DNA of 7,770 bases from an uncultured Clostridia bacterium (GTDB taxonomy: Bacteria > Bacillota > Clostridia > Oscillospirales > Acutalibacteraceae), in NCBI GenBank assembly GCA_904420155.1, contig CAJFUH010000158.1:1-7770 (forward strand), in the 5' to 3' direction. Position numbers and translations under genes: made by a program. Of this stretch, positions 1 through 5,577 are shown piece by piece. Below the pieces are notes generated by a model. The model did not search any database. It worked only from the letters and a program-made list of their open reading frames with translations, and was not told where the DNA came from. How positions within the stretch are numbered: the stretch's first letter is position 1; every line of letters begins with the position of its first letter.

Positions 1-89
1 AGGTCGTTTTTGACCGCGGCGGCTATATTTTCCACGGCCGCGTCAAAGAGCTGGCCGAAGGCGCCCGCGAGGGCGGCCTCAAGTTCTAA
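1..89 (+). CDS. rplR: 50S ribosomal protein L18, C-terminal part (5' end outside window)
   Basis: L18 is a large-subunit protein that binds 5S rRNA, together with L5, in the central protuberance. Only the last 28 residues are visible, read from position 3 to a TAA at 87-89. They run VVFDRGGYIFHGRVKELAEG and end AREGGLKF. The FDRGGYxxHGRVKxLAxxAREGGLxF pattern is the standard C-terminus of bacterial L18. It sits directly upstream of rpsE, as expected for the spc operon order rplF-rplR-rpsE. The partial state is due to the window edge and is not a truncation of the gene. Confidence 0.95.
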   Translation, partial: VVFDRGGYIFHGRVKELAEGAREGGLKF

Positions 90-91
90 GA

Positions 92-107
92 AGGAGGAAT
101 ACTTTTG
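92..107 (+). promoter_or_regulatory. RBS and TTG start of rpsE
   Basis: AGGAGG at 92-97 lies 7 nt before TTG at 105-107. This supports the TTG as the start rather than the in-frame ATG at 129, which has no comparable Shine-Dalgarno sequence. The residues gained (ARIDAST) make a plausible short N-terminal extension of S5. Confidence 0.85.
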
Positions 108-602
108 GCTAGAATTGACGCTTCAACAATGGATCTCAAAGAGCGCGTGGTAGCTATCAACCGCGTTTCTAAGACGGTAAAGGGCGGCCGTATCTTTAAG
201 TTTGCCGCGCTGGTCGTCGTGGGCGACGGCAACGGCACCATCGGCTTTGGTATCGGTAAGGCCGGCGAAGTTCCGGACGCTATCCGCAAGGGAATTGAGG
301 ATGCCAAGAAAAACCTGATGAAGATTTCTCTGCGCGGCTCCACCATTCCTCACGAAGTGATGGGTATTTACGGCGCAGGTAAAGTTCTGATGAAACCCGC
401 TGCACCCGGTACCGGTGTAATCGCCGGCGGCCCTGTGCGTGCGGTCGTGGAAGCAGCTGGTATTAAGGATATTCGTACCAAGGCTTTGCGTTCCAACAAT
501 CCGTGCAACGTAGTGCGCGCCACCCTGCAGGGTCTGGCAAGCCTGCGTACCGCAGAGGAAGTTGCGGCAATCCGCGGCAAATCTGTGAAAGATATTCTAT
601 AA
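105..602 (+). CDS. rpsE: 30S ribosomal protein S5
   Basis: S5 is a small-subunit protein near the mRNA entry tunnel and the decoding region. It contributes to translational accuracy and is the classical site of spectinomycin resistance. The 165-residue product has the N-terminal S5 domain (about residues 9-75, including LKERVVAINRVSKTVKGGR and the core GFGIGKAGEVPDAIRKG). The C-terminal S5 domain follows, with the GTGVIAGGPVRAVVEAAGI and RSNNPCNVVRATLQGL segments. Length matches the family. The start is TTG at 105, chosen because of the AGGAGG 7 nt upstream. The gene begins 15 nt after rplR and ends 17 nt before rpmD, so it is part of the same transcription unit. Nothing is missing or broken. 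Confidence 0.98.
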   Translation: MARIDASTMDLKERVVAINRVSKTVKGGRIFKFAALVVVGDGNGTIGFGIGKAGEVPDAIRKGIEDAKKNLMKISLRGSTIPHEVMGIYGAGKVLMKPAAPGTGVIAGGPVRAVVEAAGIKDIRTKALRSNNPCNVVRATLQGLASLRTAEEVAAIRGKSVKDIL

Positions 603-619
603 GATAAGGGGGTAGCAAT

Positions 620-799
620 ATGGCACAGCTCAAAGTAACGCTGGTAAAAAGTCTTATCGGCAGCAAGAAGGACCAGATTGCAACCGCCCAGGCTCTTGGT
701 CTGCGTAAGATCGGCGACTGCACCCTGCAGCCCGACAACGCCCAGACCAAAGGCAAGGTGGCCAAGATAATCCACCTCATCGAGGTAAGCGAAGCGTAA
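620..799 (+). CDS. rpmD: 50S ribosomal protein L30 (59 aa)
   Basis: L30 is a small large-subunit protein of the short bacterial type. The 59-residue product starts MAQLKVTLVKSLIGSKKDQI and contains the central ALGLRKIGD turn. It ends in VAKIIHLIEVSEA. The KVTLVKSxIGxxxxQxxTxxxLGLRKI pattern is diagnostic for bacterial L30. The ATG at 620 follows a GGGGG-rich Shine-Dalgarno stretch (AAGGGGGT, 606-613). It lies 17 nt after rpsE and 19 nt before rplO, its standard place in the spc operon. Confidence 0.97.
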   Translation: MAQLKVTLVKSLIGSKKDQIATAQALGLRKIGDCTLQPDNAQTKGKVAKIIHLIEVSEA

Positions 800-818
800 G
801 CAAGGAGGTGCGAGTACA

Positions 819-1259
819 ATGAAGTTGCATGAACTTTCTCCCGCCGCTGGTTCCACCAAGGAAGCCAAGCGTATTGGAAGAGGACATGGTTCAGGACAAG
901 GGAAAACCGCTGGGAAAGGCCACAAGGGCCAGAAAGCCAGAGCGGGCAGAGGAATGCGTCCCGGCTTTGAAGGCGGCCAGATGCCGTTGCAGAGACGTAT
1001 CCCGAAGAGAGGTTTCAACAACATTTTTGCCAAGGAAATCGTTGCCATCAATGTTGGTTCCCTCAATGCATTTGAAGACGGCGCTGTGGTCAACAACGAT
1101 GCGTTGATCGAGGCAGGTATCATCAAAAAGGTCTGTGACGGCGTCAAAGTGTTAGGTAATGGAGAAATCACCAAGAAGTTGACCGTCCAGGTTGCAGCTT
1201 TTTCCGAATCTGCAAAGCAGAAGATTGAAGCGGCCGGCGGAAAGGCCGAGGTGATCTAA
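819..1259 (+). CDS. rplO: 50S ribosomal protein L15
   Basis: L15 is a late-assembly large-subunit protein whose long basic N-terminal extension threads into 23S rRNA. The 146-residue product opens with MKLHELSPAAGS. A Gly/Lys/Arg-rich extension follows at about residues 17-60, with RIGRGHGSGQGKTAGKGHKG and RPGFEGGQMPLQRRIPKRGF. The globular L15 domain then runs to the C-terminus (KIEAAGGKAEVI). Length is typical. ATG at 819 has AAGGAGGTG at 802-810 ahead of it. The last codons also carry the ribosome binding site of secY, and the stop codon abuts the secY start, so translation of the two is probably coupled. Confidence 0.98.
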   Translation: MKLHELSPAAGSTKEAKRIGRGHGSGQGKTAGKGHKGQKARAGRGMRPGFEGGQMPLQRRIPKRGFNNIFAKEIVAINVGSLNAFEDGAVVNNDALIEAGIIKKVCDGVKVLGNGEITKKLTVQVAAFSESAKQKIEAAGGKAEVI

Positions 1260-1262
1260 TTG
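1248..1262 (+). promoter_or_regulatory. RBS of secY embedded in the end of rplO
   Basis: GAGGTGATC at 1248-1256 is complementary over nine bases to the 3' end of 16S rRNA as known for Firmicutes. It lies within the final rplO codons (GAG GTG ATC, read as E-V-I). The rplO TAA (1257-1259) is followed with no gap by the secY TTG (1260-1262). The GAGG core is 8 nt from the TTG, which is normal spacing. Confidence 0.85.
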
Positions 1263-2591
1263 TTCAAAACAATACGGAATGCCTGGATGATCCCGGATTT
1301 AAGAAAAAAGATTCTCTTTACTCTTGTGGTGATCGTCATATTCCGAATCGGATCGGTGATTCCGGCCCCGTTTCTGAATATGGACGCTTTGGCGGGAGCA
1401 ATGCACGCGGTAGATGAAGGCGGCACCATGCTGGCTTATCTGAATACATTATCCGGCGGCGCGTTTTCCAACGCCACCATGTTTGCGATGTCCATTACTC
1501 CGTATATTAACGCCTCCATCATTATACAGCTGCTCACTGTGGCTATTCCTCCGCTGGAGAGATTGGCCAAAGAAGGGGAAGAGGGCCGGAAAAAGATCGG
1601 CGCGATTACCCGTTATGTGACAGTGGCGTTAGGTCTCATCCAAGGTACCGCCTATTATTTCTATCTCAGAGGTACCTCTTATAACGGGACCCCTATCACC
1701 ATGTATAATGAAGGATTTTCCCAGGTGTTTGCCGCCATCGTCATCGTGTTAGTCTTTACCGCCGGTACGGCTATGATGATGTGGCTGGGCGAGCAGATCA
1801 ACCAAAAGGGCATTGGCAATGGTATTTCCATCCTGTTGTTTGCCGGTATCGTGGCTAGATTGCCGTTTACCATTGCGCAGCTGGGTGAATATCTCAAATC
1901 TGCCAATGAGAATCCGGAAACTTTCGGCCAGTATTATTTCCTGGTACCGCTGTTTGTGATTATTTTCCTGGCGGTCATCTGGGTGATCGTATTTATGAAC
2001 GACGCGGAGCGCCGCATTCCCGTCCAATATGCGAAACGTGTAGTGGGCAGAAAGATGTATGGCGGCCAGAGCAGCCATATCCCGATTAAGGTCAGCCTAT
2101 CTGGCGTTATGCCTATCATTTTTGCAAGCTCTATTCTGTCGATTCCTAGCACGATCAACTTATTTGTCAGCCCCGCAGAAGGATCCTTCTGGAAAGGTTT
2201 CCTGGATGCGTTCTCTTCCGGAGGCTGGGTCTATTCTATTATTTATTTCCTCTTGATTATCATGTTTGCGTATTTTTATGTTACCATTCAGTATAATCCG
2301 GTGGAAATGGCCAATAATCTTCGTCAGAGCAACGGCACCATTCCGGGTATCCGTCCCGGCAAGCCTACTTCTGATTTTATCGCGAAGATCCTTTCCAAAA
2401 TTACATTGATTGGTGCATTGTTCCTTGCTGTTATCGCGCTTTTGCCCATCGTATTTGGTGCAGTGACCGGTATGCATAACATGCAGCTGGGCGGTACTTC
2501 GGTCATCATCCTCGTGGGTGTTGCCCTGGATACTGTGAAGCAGATGGAATCTCAGATGATGATGCGCCATTACAAGGGCTTTCTCGACTAA
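1260..2591 (+). CDS. secY: Preprotein translocase channel subunit SecY
   Basis: SecY is the membrane channel of the SecYEG translocon, which moves unfolded preproteins across the cytoplasmic membrane with SecA or inserts membrane proteins from the ribosome. The 443-residue product has about ten hydrophobic segments, near residues 18-36, 75-95, 118-136, 155-175, 186-204, 226-245, 282-302, 323-343, 380-400 and 412-426. Hallmarks are the plug/TM2 region (GGAFSNATMFAMSITPYI, about 66-83), GEQINQKGIGNGIS (177-190), the cytoplasmic loop ERRIPVQYAKR (250-260), and IPGIRPGKPT (361-370) in the loop contacting SecA and the ribosome. The start is TTG at 1260. The sequence MFKTIRNAW from there aligns with the usual SecY N-terminus, and the strong RBS is correctly spaced. 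The gene directly abuts rplO. Confidence 0.98.
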   Translation: MFKTIRNAWMIPDLRKKILFTLVVIVIFRIGSVIPAPFLNMDALAGAMHAVDEGGTMLAYLNTLSGGAFSNATMFAMSITPYINASIIIQLLTVAIPPLERLAKEGEEGRKKIGAITRYVTVALGLIQGTAYYFYLRGTSYNGTPITMYNEGFSQVFAAIVIVLVFTAGTAMMMWLGEQINQKGIGNGISILLFAGIVARLPFTIAQLGEYLKSANENPETFGQYYFLVPLFVIIFLAVIWVIVFMNDAERRIPVQYAKRVVGRKMYGGQSSHIPIKVSLSGVMPIIFASSILSIPSTINLFVSPAEGSFWKGFLDAFSSGGWVYSIIYFLLIIMFAYFYVTIQYNPVEMANNLRQSNGTIPGIRPGKPTSDFIAKILSKITLIGALFLAVIALLPIVFGAVTGMHNMQLGGTSVIILVGVALDTVKQMESQMMMRHYKGFLD

Positions 2592-2702
2592 GCCGGCTGG
2601 GGGGTTCCAGTTCGGCGCGCAGCTCAAGGCTTCCCGTATAGGGGAGATCGGTTTCCTGTGGAGTTTTCCACAGGATTGCAGGTCTGGAAGGAGTTTTGGC
2701 AT
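2592..2702 (+). promoter_or_regulatory. Structured secY-adk intergenic region (three potential hairpins)
   Basis: This 111-nt gap is the longest between genes in the window and has three successive inverted repeats. The first, at 2592-2616, pairs GCCG/CGGC and CTGG/CCAG around a GGGGTT loop with a small internal bulge. The second, at 2630-2646, pairs CTTCCC with GGGGAG, one G-U pair, loop GTATA. The third, at 2654-2675, is a perfect 9-bp stem (TCCTGTGGA with TCCACAGGA) and loop GTTT. None is followed by a T-run, so they are not canonical intrinsic terminators. CTTCC at 2630-2634 is also complementary to GGAAG at 2686-2690 in the adk RBS. Function is unknown; mRNA processing, stability or translational control are possibilities. 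Confidence 0.5.
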
Positions 2703-3335
2703 ATGAATATTATTCTACTCGGCGCGCCAGGCGCCGGAAAAGGCACGCAGGCTGAAAAGATCTGCGAGCATTTGAACATCCCCACCATTTCTACAGGCAA
2801 TATCATTCGTGAAGCGCTAAGAAGCGGCACTGAGATGGGGAAAAAAGCACAATCCTATTTGGATGAAGGCAAGCTGGTACCCGATGAAGTTGTGATCGGC
2901 ATTGTACAGGAACGGCTTGCTCAGGACGATTGCAAAAACGGATTCGTTCTGGATGGATTCCCCCGCACAATTCCTCAGGCTGAGGCTCTGGACCATATGG
3001 GCGTTGTCATCGACAAGGTGATCGATATTCAGGTCGCCGACGAAGACGTCATCCAAAGGATGTCCGGACGCCGTATCTGCGAAAAATGCGGCGCAAGCTA
3101 CCATATGCAGTATAACAAACCGCAGGTGGAAGGCGTTTGCGACAAATGCGCAGGTACCCTTGTTCAGCGCAAGGATGACCACCCAGATACAGTAAAAGAA
3201 CGCCTCAAGGTTTATCATGAACAGACAGAACCTTTGGAAGAGTATTATCAGAAGAAGGGAAAGCTGGTTATTGTAAAAGGACAGGAGGATGTCAAAGACA
3301 CCACCCGTCTGACCCTTGCGGCTCTGGAGGTATAG
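2703..3335 (+). CDS. adk: Adenylate kinase, zinc-binding LID type
   Basis: Adenylate kinase catalyses ATP + AMP to 2 ADP in the cytoplasm and balances adenine nucleotides. The 210-residue product has the P-loop GAPGAGKGT at 7-15. The AMP-binding segment STGNIIREAL is at about 30-39, and GFVLDGFPRT is at 80-89. A LID domain follows with C126-x2-C129 and C146-x2-C149, the structural zinc site typical of Gram-positive enzymes. RKDDHPDTVKERL (156-168) carries conserved catalytic arginines and aspartates. The usual TGD is TGN here (N33). I chose ATG at 2703 because AAGGAG (2688-2693) lies 9 nt upstream and MNIILLGAPGAGKGT is the family N-terminus. A GTG at 2658 in the same frame would add 15 unlikely residues and lies inside a hairpin. 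map follows after 1 nt. Confidence 0.97.
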   Translation: MNIILLGAPGAGKGTQAEKICEHLNIPTISTGNIIREALRSGTEMGKKAQSYLDEGKLVPDEVVIGIVQERLAQDDCKNGFVLDGFPRTIPQAEALDHMGVVIDKVIDIQVADEDVIQRMSGRRICEKCGASYHMQYNKPQVEGVCDKCAGTLVQRKDDHPDTVKERLKVYHEQTEPLEEYYQKKGKLVIVKGQEDVKDTTRLTLAALEV

Positions 3336-3336
3336 C

Positions 3337-4089
3337 ATGATCGTGCTCAAAACGAGCCGGGAACTCTCAAAAATGAGGGAAGCCGGCAGAATATCGTCTC
3401 GAGCGCTACGCTTAGCCGGCGAAGCTGTCGAGCCTGGCGTAACCACGGCGGAAATTGACCGTTTGGTTCGCCAATATATAGAAAAGGAAGGGGCTACCCC
3501 GTCTTTTCTGGGTTACGGCGGATTCCCGGCCAGCGCATGCATATCTGTAAATAATCAGGTCATCCACGGCATACCAAGCAAAAAGCACGTGCTCAAAGAA
3601 GGAGACATCGTCAGCATCGACATTGGTGCCTATTATAACGGGTACCACGGGGATAACGCGTGGACGTTTCCCTGCGGAGAAATCTCCAAAGAAGCGCAGG
3701 CTCTTTTGGATGCCACCCGGGAAAGCCTTTTTGAAGGAATCAAAATGGCAAAAGCGGGCAACCGGATCGGCGATATCGCCAGCGCGGTGCAGCAGTATGT
3801 CGAGGCGCGCAACTACTCGGTGGTACGAGATTTTGTCGGTCACGGAGTAGGTGCGAAGCTGCATGAAGATCCCAGTGTACCAAACTTCGGCACACCCGGA
3901 CGGGGTGTGCGCCTGTTACCCGGAATGACTATAGCCATCGAACCGATGATCAACGCCGGTACGCATGAGGTCCGCGTCCTGGAAGACCAATGGACCACTG
4001 TGACGGCCGACGGTAAAATTTCGGCGCATTTTGAACATACCATTGCAATCACCCCGGAGGGTCCCCAGATCCTGACGTTGCCCGATTGA
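3337..4089 (+). CDS. map: Methionine aminopeptidase, type I
   Basis: This cytosolic metallopeptidase removes the initiator methionine from nascent proteins when the second residue is small. The 250-residue product is a compact pita-bread fold without an N-terminal zinc-finger extension (type Ia). The expected metal ligands are all visible: D95 (SIDIG), D106 (HGDNAW), H169 (VGHGVG), E202 (IEPM) and E233 (HFEHT). The substrate-contact histidines are H77 (VIHGIP) and H176 (KLHEDP). I chose ATG at 3337, just 1 nt after the adk stop. GGAGG at 3326-3330 is 6 nt upstream, and MIVLKTSRELSKMREAGR matches the usual Map N-terminus. An upstream in-frame TTG at 3316 would overlap adk. The close spacing suggests translational coupling to adk. 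Confidence 0.97.
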   Translation: MIVLKTSRELSKMREAGRISSRALRLAGEAVEPGVTTAEIDRLVRQYIEKEGATPSFLGYGGFPASACISVNNQVIHGIPSKKHVLKEGDIVSIDIGAYYNGYHGDNAWTFPCGEISKEAQALLDATRESLFEGIKMAKAGNRIGDIASAVQQYVEARNYSVVRDFVGHGVGAKLHEDPSVPNFGTPGRGVRLLPGMTIAIEPMINAGTHEVRVLEDQWTTVTADGKISAHFEHTIAITPEGPQILTLPD

Positions 4090-4103
4090 CGCAGGAGGGA
4101 CCG

Positions 4104-4343
4104 ATGGAATTTGTAAGAGGGATGGTCGTCCGGGCCACTGCCGGACGGGACCAGGGAGGATTCTTTACCGTGCTTTCTGTGGAAGAGGGCTATGCCATGA
4201 TTTGCAATGGCAAGCGCCGTCCGCTGGAGCATCCCAAAAAGAAAAAACTCAAGCATCTGGCCCCCACACATACAGTGGTTCCGGAACAATCGATGGGAAC
4301 CAATCGTGAAATTCGCAAGGCGCTGGCGGCATTTCAAGGATAA
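4104..4343 (+). CDS. KOW-domain RNA-binding protein (YbzG / L14e-like)
   Basis: This small 79-residue basic protein has an N-terminal KOW-like motif (MEFVRGMVVRATAGRDQGG, residues 1-19, continuing to about 30). The RGxVVxxxAGRDxGxxFxVL pattern is that of the bacterial KOW proteins related to eukaryotic/archaeal L14e. A lysine-rich stretch follows (HPKKKKLKHL, 43-52), suited to RNA binding. The C-terminal part ends NREIRKALAAFQG. A gene of this kind lies between map and infA in many Firmicutes (ybzG in Bacillus subtilis). The role is not firmly established; ribosome or rRNA association is an inference from the domain and operon. The start is ATG at 4104, 5 nt after AGGAGG (4093-4098). A TTG at 4086 would overlap the map stop codon. 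No change of composition from its neighbours is evident. Confidence 0.9.
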   Translation: MEFVRGMVVRATAGRDQGGFFTVLSVEEGYAMICNGKRRPLEHPKKKKLKHLAPTHTVVPEQSMGTNREIRKALAAFQG

Positions 4344-4362
4344 GCCGCCCGTGCAGATTTCC

Positions 4363-4380
4363 AAGGAGGTACTTATTTTG
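4363..4380 (+). promoter_or_regulatory. RBS and TTG start of infA
   Basis: AAGGAGGT at 4363-4370 lies 7 nt before TTG at 4378-4380. The frame is open far upstream to an ATG at 4207, but that would run through the KOW gene in another frame. Only the TTG yields the canonical 72-residue IF1 with N-terminus MSKQDVIEVEG. Confidence 0.9.
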
Positions 4381-4596
4381 TCGAAACAGGACGTAATCGA
4401 AGTGGAAGGTATCATTAAAGAGGCTCTGCCAAACGCAATGTTTCAGGTAGAATTAGCCAATGGCCATATGGTACTGGCCCATATTTCCGGCAAACTCCGG
4501 ATGAACTTTATCCGGATCCTGCCCGGGGACAAGGTCACATTGGAGCTTTCTCCTTATGATCTGAACAAGGGCCGTATTACATGGCGTTCCAAATAA
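4378..4596 (+). CDS. infA: Translation initiation factor IF-1
   Basis: IF1 binds the A site of the 30S subunit and, with IF2 and IF3, controls fidelity of start-codon and initiator-tRNA selection. The 72-residue product is one S1-type OB fold. It reads MSKQDVIEVEGIIKEALPNA, continues through NGHMVLAHISGKLRMNFIRI and LPGDKVTLELSPYDLNKGRI, and ends TWRSK. Length and motifs match the family exactly. The start is TTG at 4378, with AAGGAGGT 7 nt upstream. The stop codon TAA (4594-4596) forms part of the TAAGGAGG ribosome binding site of rpmJ, so the two are closely linked. The order infA-rpmJ-rpsM is standard for the junction of the spc and alpha operons in Firmicutes. Confidence 0.97.
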   Translation: MSKQDVIEVEGIIKEALPNAMFQVELANGHMVLAHISGKLRMNFIRILPGDKVTLELSPYDLNKGRITWRSK

Positions 4597-4608
4597 GGAG
4601 GCAAACAA

Positions 4609-4722
4609 ATGAAAGTCAGACCTTCTGTCAAGAAAATTTGCGAAAAATGCAAAGTGATTAAGCGTAAGGGTAAAGTCATGGTAATCTGTGAAAACCCGAA
4701 GCACAAACAGCGCCAGGGCTGA
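4609..4722 (+). CDS. rpmJ: 50S ribosomal protein L36, zinc-binding form (37 aa)
   Basis: L36 is the smallest large-subunit protein and sits near the peptidyl transferase region. The 37-residue product starts MKVRPSVKKICEKCK and ends ICENPKHKQRQG. C11, C14, C27 and H32 form the CCCH zinc ribbon, so this is the zinc-dependent (C+) form. The ATG at 4609 is 7 nt after AAGGAGG (4595-4601), which overlaps the infA stop. rpsM follows after 38 nt. The gene is short enough to be missed by length filters but is unmistakable. Confidence 0.97.
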   Translation: MKVRPSVKKICEKCKVIKRKGKVMVICENPKHKQRQG

Positions 4723-4760
4723 TTTGGCGCGAACCTATTTAACATGGAGGTGCAACCAGT

Positions 4761-5129
4761 ATGGCGCGTATTGCAGGTGTAGACTTGCCCAGAGATAAGC
4801 GAATCGAAATCGGTTTATCTTATATTTATGGTATCGGACGTAAAACCGCCAGTGATATTCTTGCTGCAACAGGTGTGAATCCGGATACCCGAGTAAGAGA
4901 TCTGAGCGAGGACGATGTTTCCAAGCTGAGAGAATATATCGACCATAACTGCCGCGTGGAAGGCGACCTTCGCCGTGACGTAGCATTTGACATCAAGAGA
5001 CTTATTGAAATCGGTTGCTATCGTGGTGTTCGTCACCGCAAGGGCCTGCCCGTAAGAGGTCAGCGTTCCAAGACAAACGCTCGTACCCGCAAGGGCCCCA
5101 GAAAAACGATGGCCAACAAGAAGAAATAA
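4761..5129 (+). CDS. rpsM: 30S ribosomal protein S13
   Basis: S13 lies in the head of the small subunit, where it forms inter-subunit bridges with the large subunit and contacts P-site tRNA through its C-terminal tail. The 122-residue product begins MARIAGVDLPRDKRIEIGL with the helix-two turn-helix part (YIYGIGRKTASDIL, about 21-34). It continues to the basic tail GLPVRGQRSKTNARTRKGP and ends in an Asn-Lys-rich stretch (MANKKK). Length is typical. GGAGGTG at 4746-4752 precedes ATG at 4761. It is the first gene of the classical alpha operon, here continuous with the spc genes; no promoter was recognised in the 38-nt gap before it. Confidence 0.98.
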   Translation: MARIAGVDLPRDKRIEIGLSYIYGIGRKTASDILAATGVNPDTRVRDLSEDDVSKLREYIDHNCRVEGDLRRDVAFDIKRLIEIGCYRGVRHRKGLPVRGQRSKTNARTRKGPRKTMANKKK

Positions 5130-5148
5130 GTAGGGAGGGATTCACAAG

Positions 5149-5556
5149 ATGGCAGTACAGAAGGGCGGTAAAAAAGCCACCGCCGTACGCAGACGCCGCG
5201 ACCGCAAGAACGTTGAACGCGGAGCTGCACATATCCAGTCCACTTTTAATAACACAATCGTTACCATCACCGACGTTCAGGGCAACGCGATCTCCTGGGC
5301 CAGCGCTGGTGAATTAGGTTTTAGAGGTTCCAGAAAGTCCACTCCTTTTGCCGCTCAGACCGCAGCGGAAACCGCCGCTAAAATTGCGATGGAGCATGGA
5401 ATGAAGTCGGTTGAAGTGTTCGTAAAGGGTCCTGGCGCCGGCCGTGAAGCCGCAATCCGCGCTTTGCAGGCCGCTGGTCTCGAAGTGAACATGATTAAGG
5501 ACGTTACCCCCATCCCCCACAACGGATGCCGTCCGCCGAAACGCCGTCGAGTTTAA
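5149..5556 (+). CDS. rpsK: 30S ribosomal protein S11
   Basis: S11 sits on the small-subunit platform near the E site and binds the 690 loop of 16S rRNA with S18 and S21. The 135-residue product has a basic N-terminus (MAVQKGGKKATAVRRRRDRK), then HIQSTFNNTIVTITDVQGNA, FRGSRKSTPFAAQTAAE, VKGPGAGREAAIRAL, and the family C-terminus DVTPIPHNGCRPPKRRRV. The Asn-Gly pair in HNGCR corresponds to the site where isoaspartate forms in E. coli S11 (family knowledge). GGGAGGG at 5133-5139 precedes ATG at 5149. Gaps of 19 nt before and 21 nt after place it in the operon. Confidence 0.98.
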   Translation: MAVQKGGKKATAVRRRRDRKNVERGAAHIQSTFNNTIVTITDVQGNAISWASAGELGFRGSRKSTPFAAQTAAETAAKIAMEHGMKSVEVFVKGPGAGREAAIRALQAAGLEVNMIKDVTPIPHNGCRPPKRRRV

Positions 5557-5577
5557 TCGAAAGGAGAAAAGGATATT

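Noticed and set aside
368..1174. Long minus-strand open frame of 268 codons opposite rpsE, rpmD and rplO
   Set aside because: It lies entirely antisense to three certain ribosomal protein genes, its translation shows no recognisable domain, and it is explained by the codon bias of the sense strand.
2605..2641. Possible internal promoter before adk (TATAG near 2637-2641)
   Set aside because: No acceptable -35 hexamer at 16-18 nt spacing, and the bases sit in a hairpin loop.
2664..2672. DnaA-box-like TTTTCCACA in the adk leader
   Set aside because: It has one mismatch to TTATCCACA, occurs alone and is fully explained as the right part of the perfect hairpin; there is no box cluster or origin context.
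2658..2702. GTG start 15 codons upstream of the chosen adk start
   Set aside because: It lies inside the 9-bp hairpin, has no SD at proper distance, and adds residues not seen before the canonical MxIILLGAPGAGKGT.
2160..2702. Minus-strand open frame of 180 codons opposite secY and the adk leader
   Set aside because: Antisense to a certain gene, with no recognisable motif and no RBS; treated as a shadow frame.
3316..3336. TTG start 7 codons upstream for map
   Set aside because: It would overlap the end of adk. The ATG at 3337 has a well-spaced GGAGG and gives the family N-terminus.
4086..4103. TTG overlapping the map stop as a start for the KOW gene
   Set aside because: The AGGAGG at 4093-4098 lies downstream of it and is correctly placed for the ATG at 4104.
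4207..4377. Upstream in-frame extension of infA from ATG 4207
   Set aside because: It runs through the KOW coding sequence in another frame, gives an unfamiliar sequence, and makes IF1 far too long; TTG 4378 gives exactly 72 residues.
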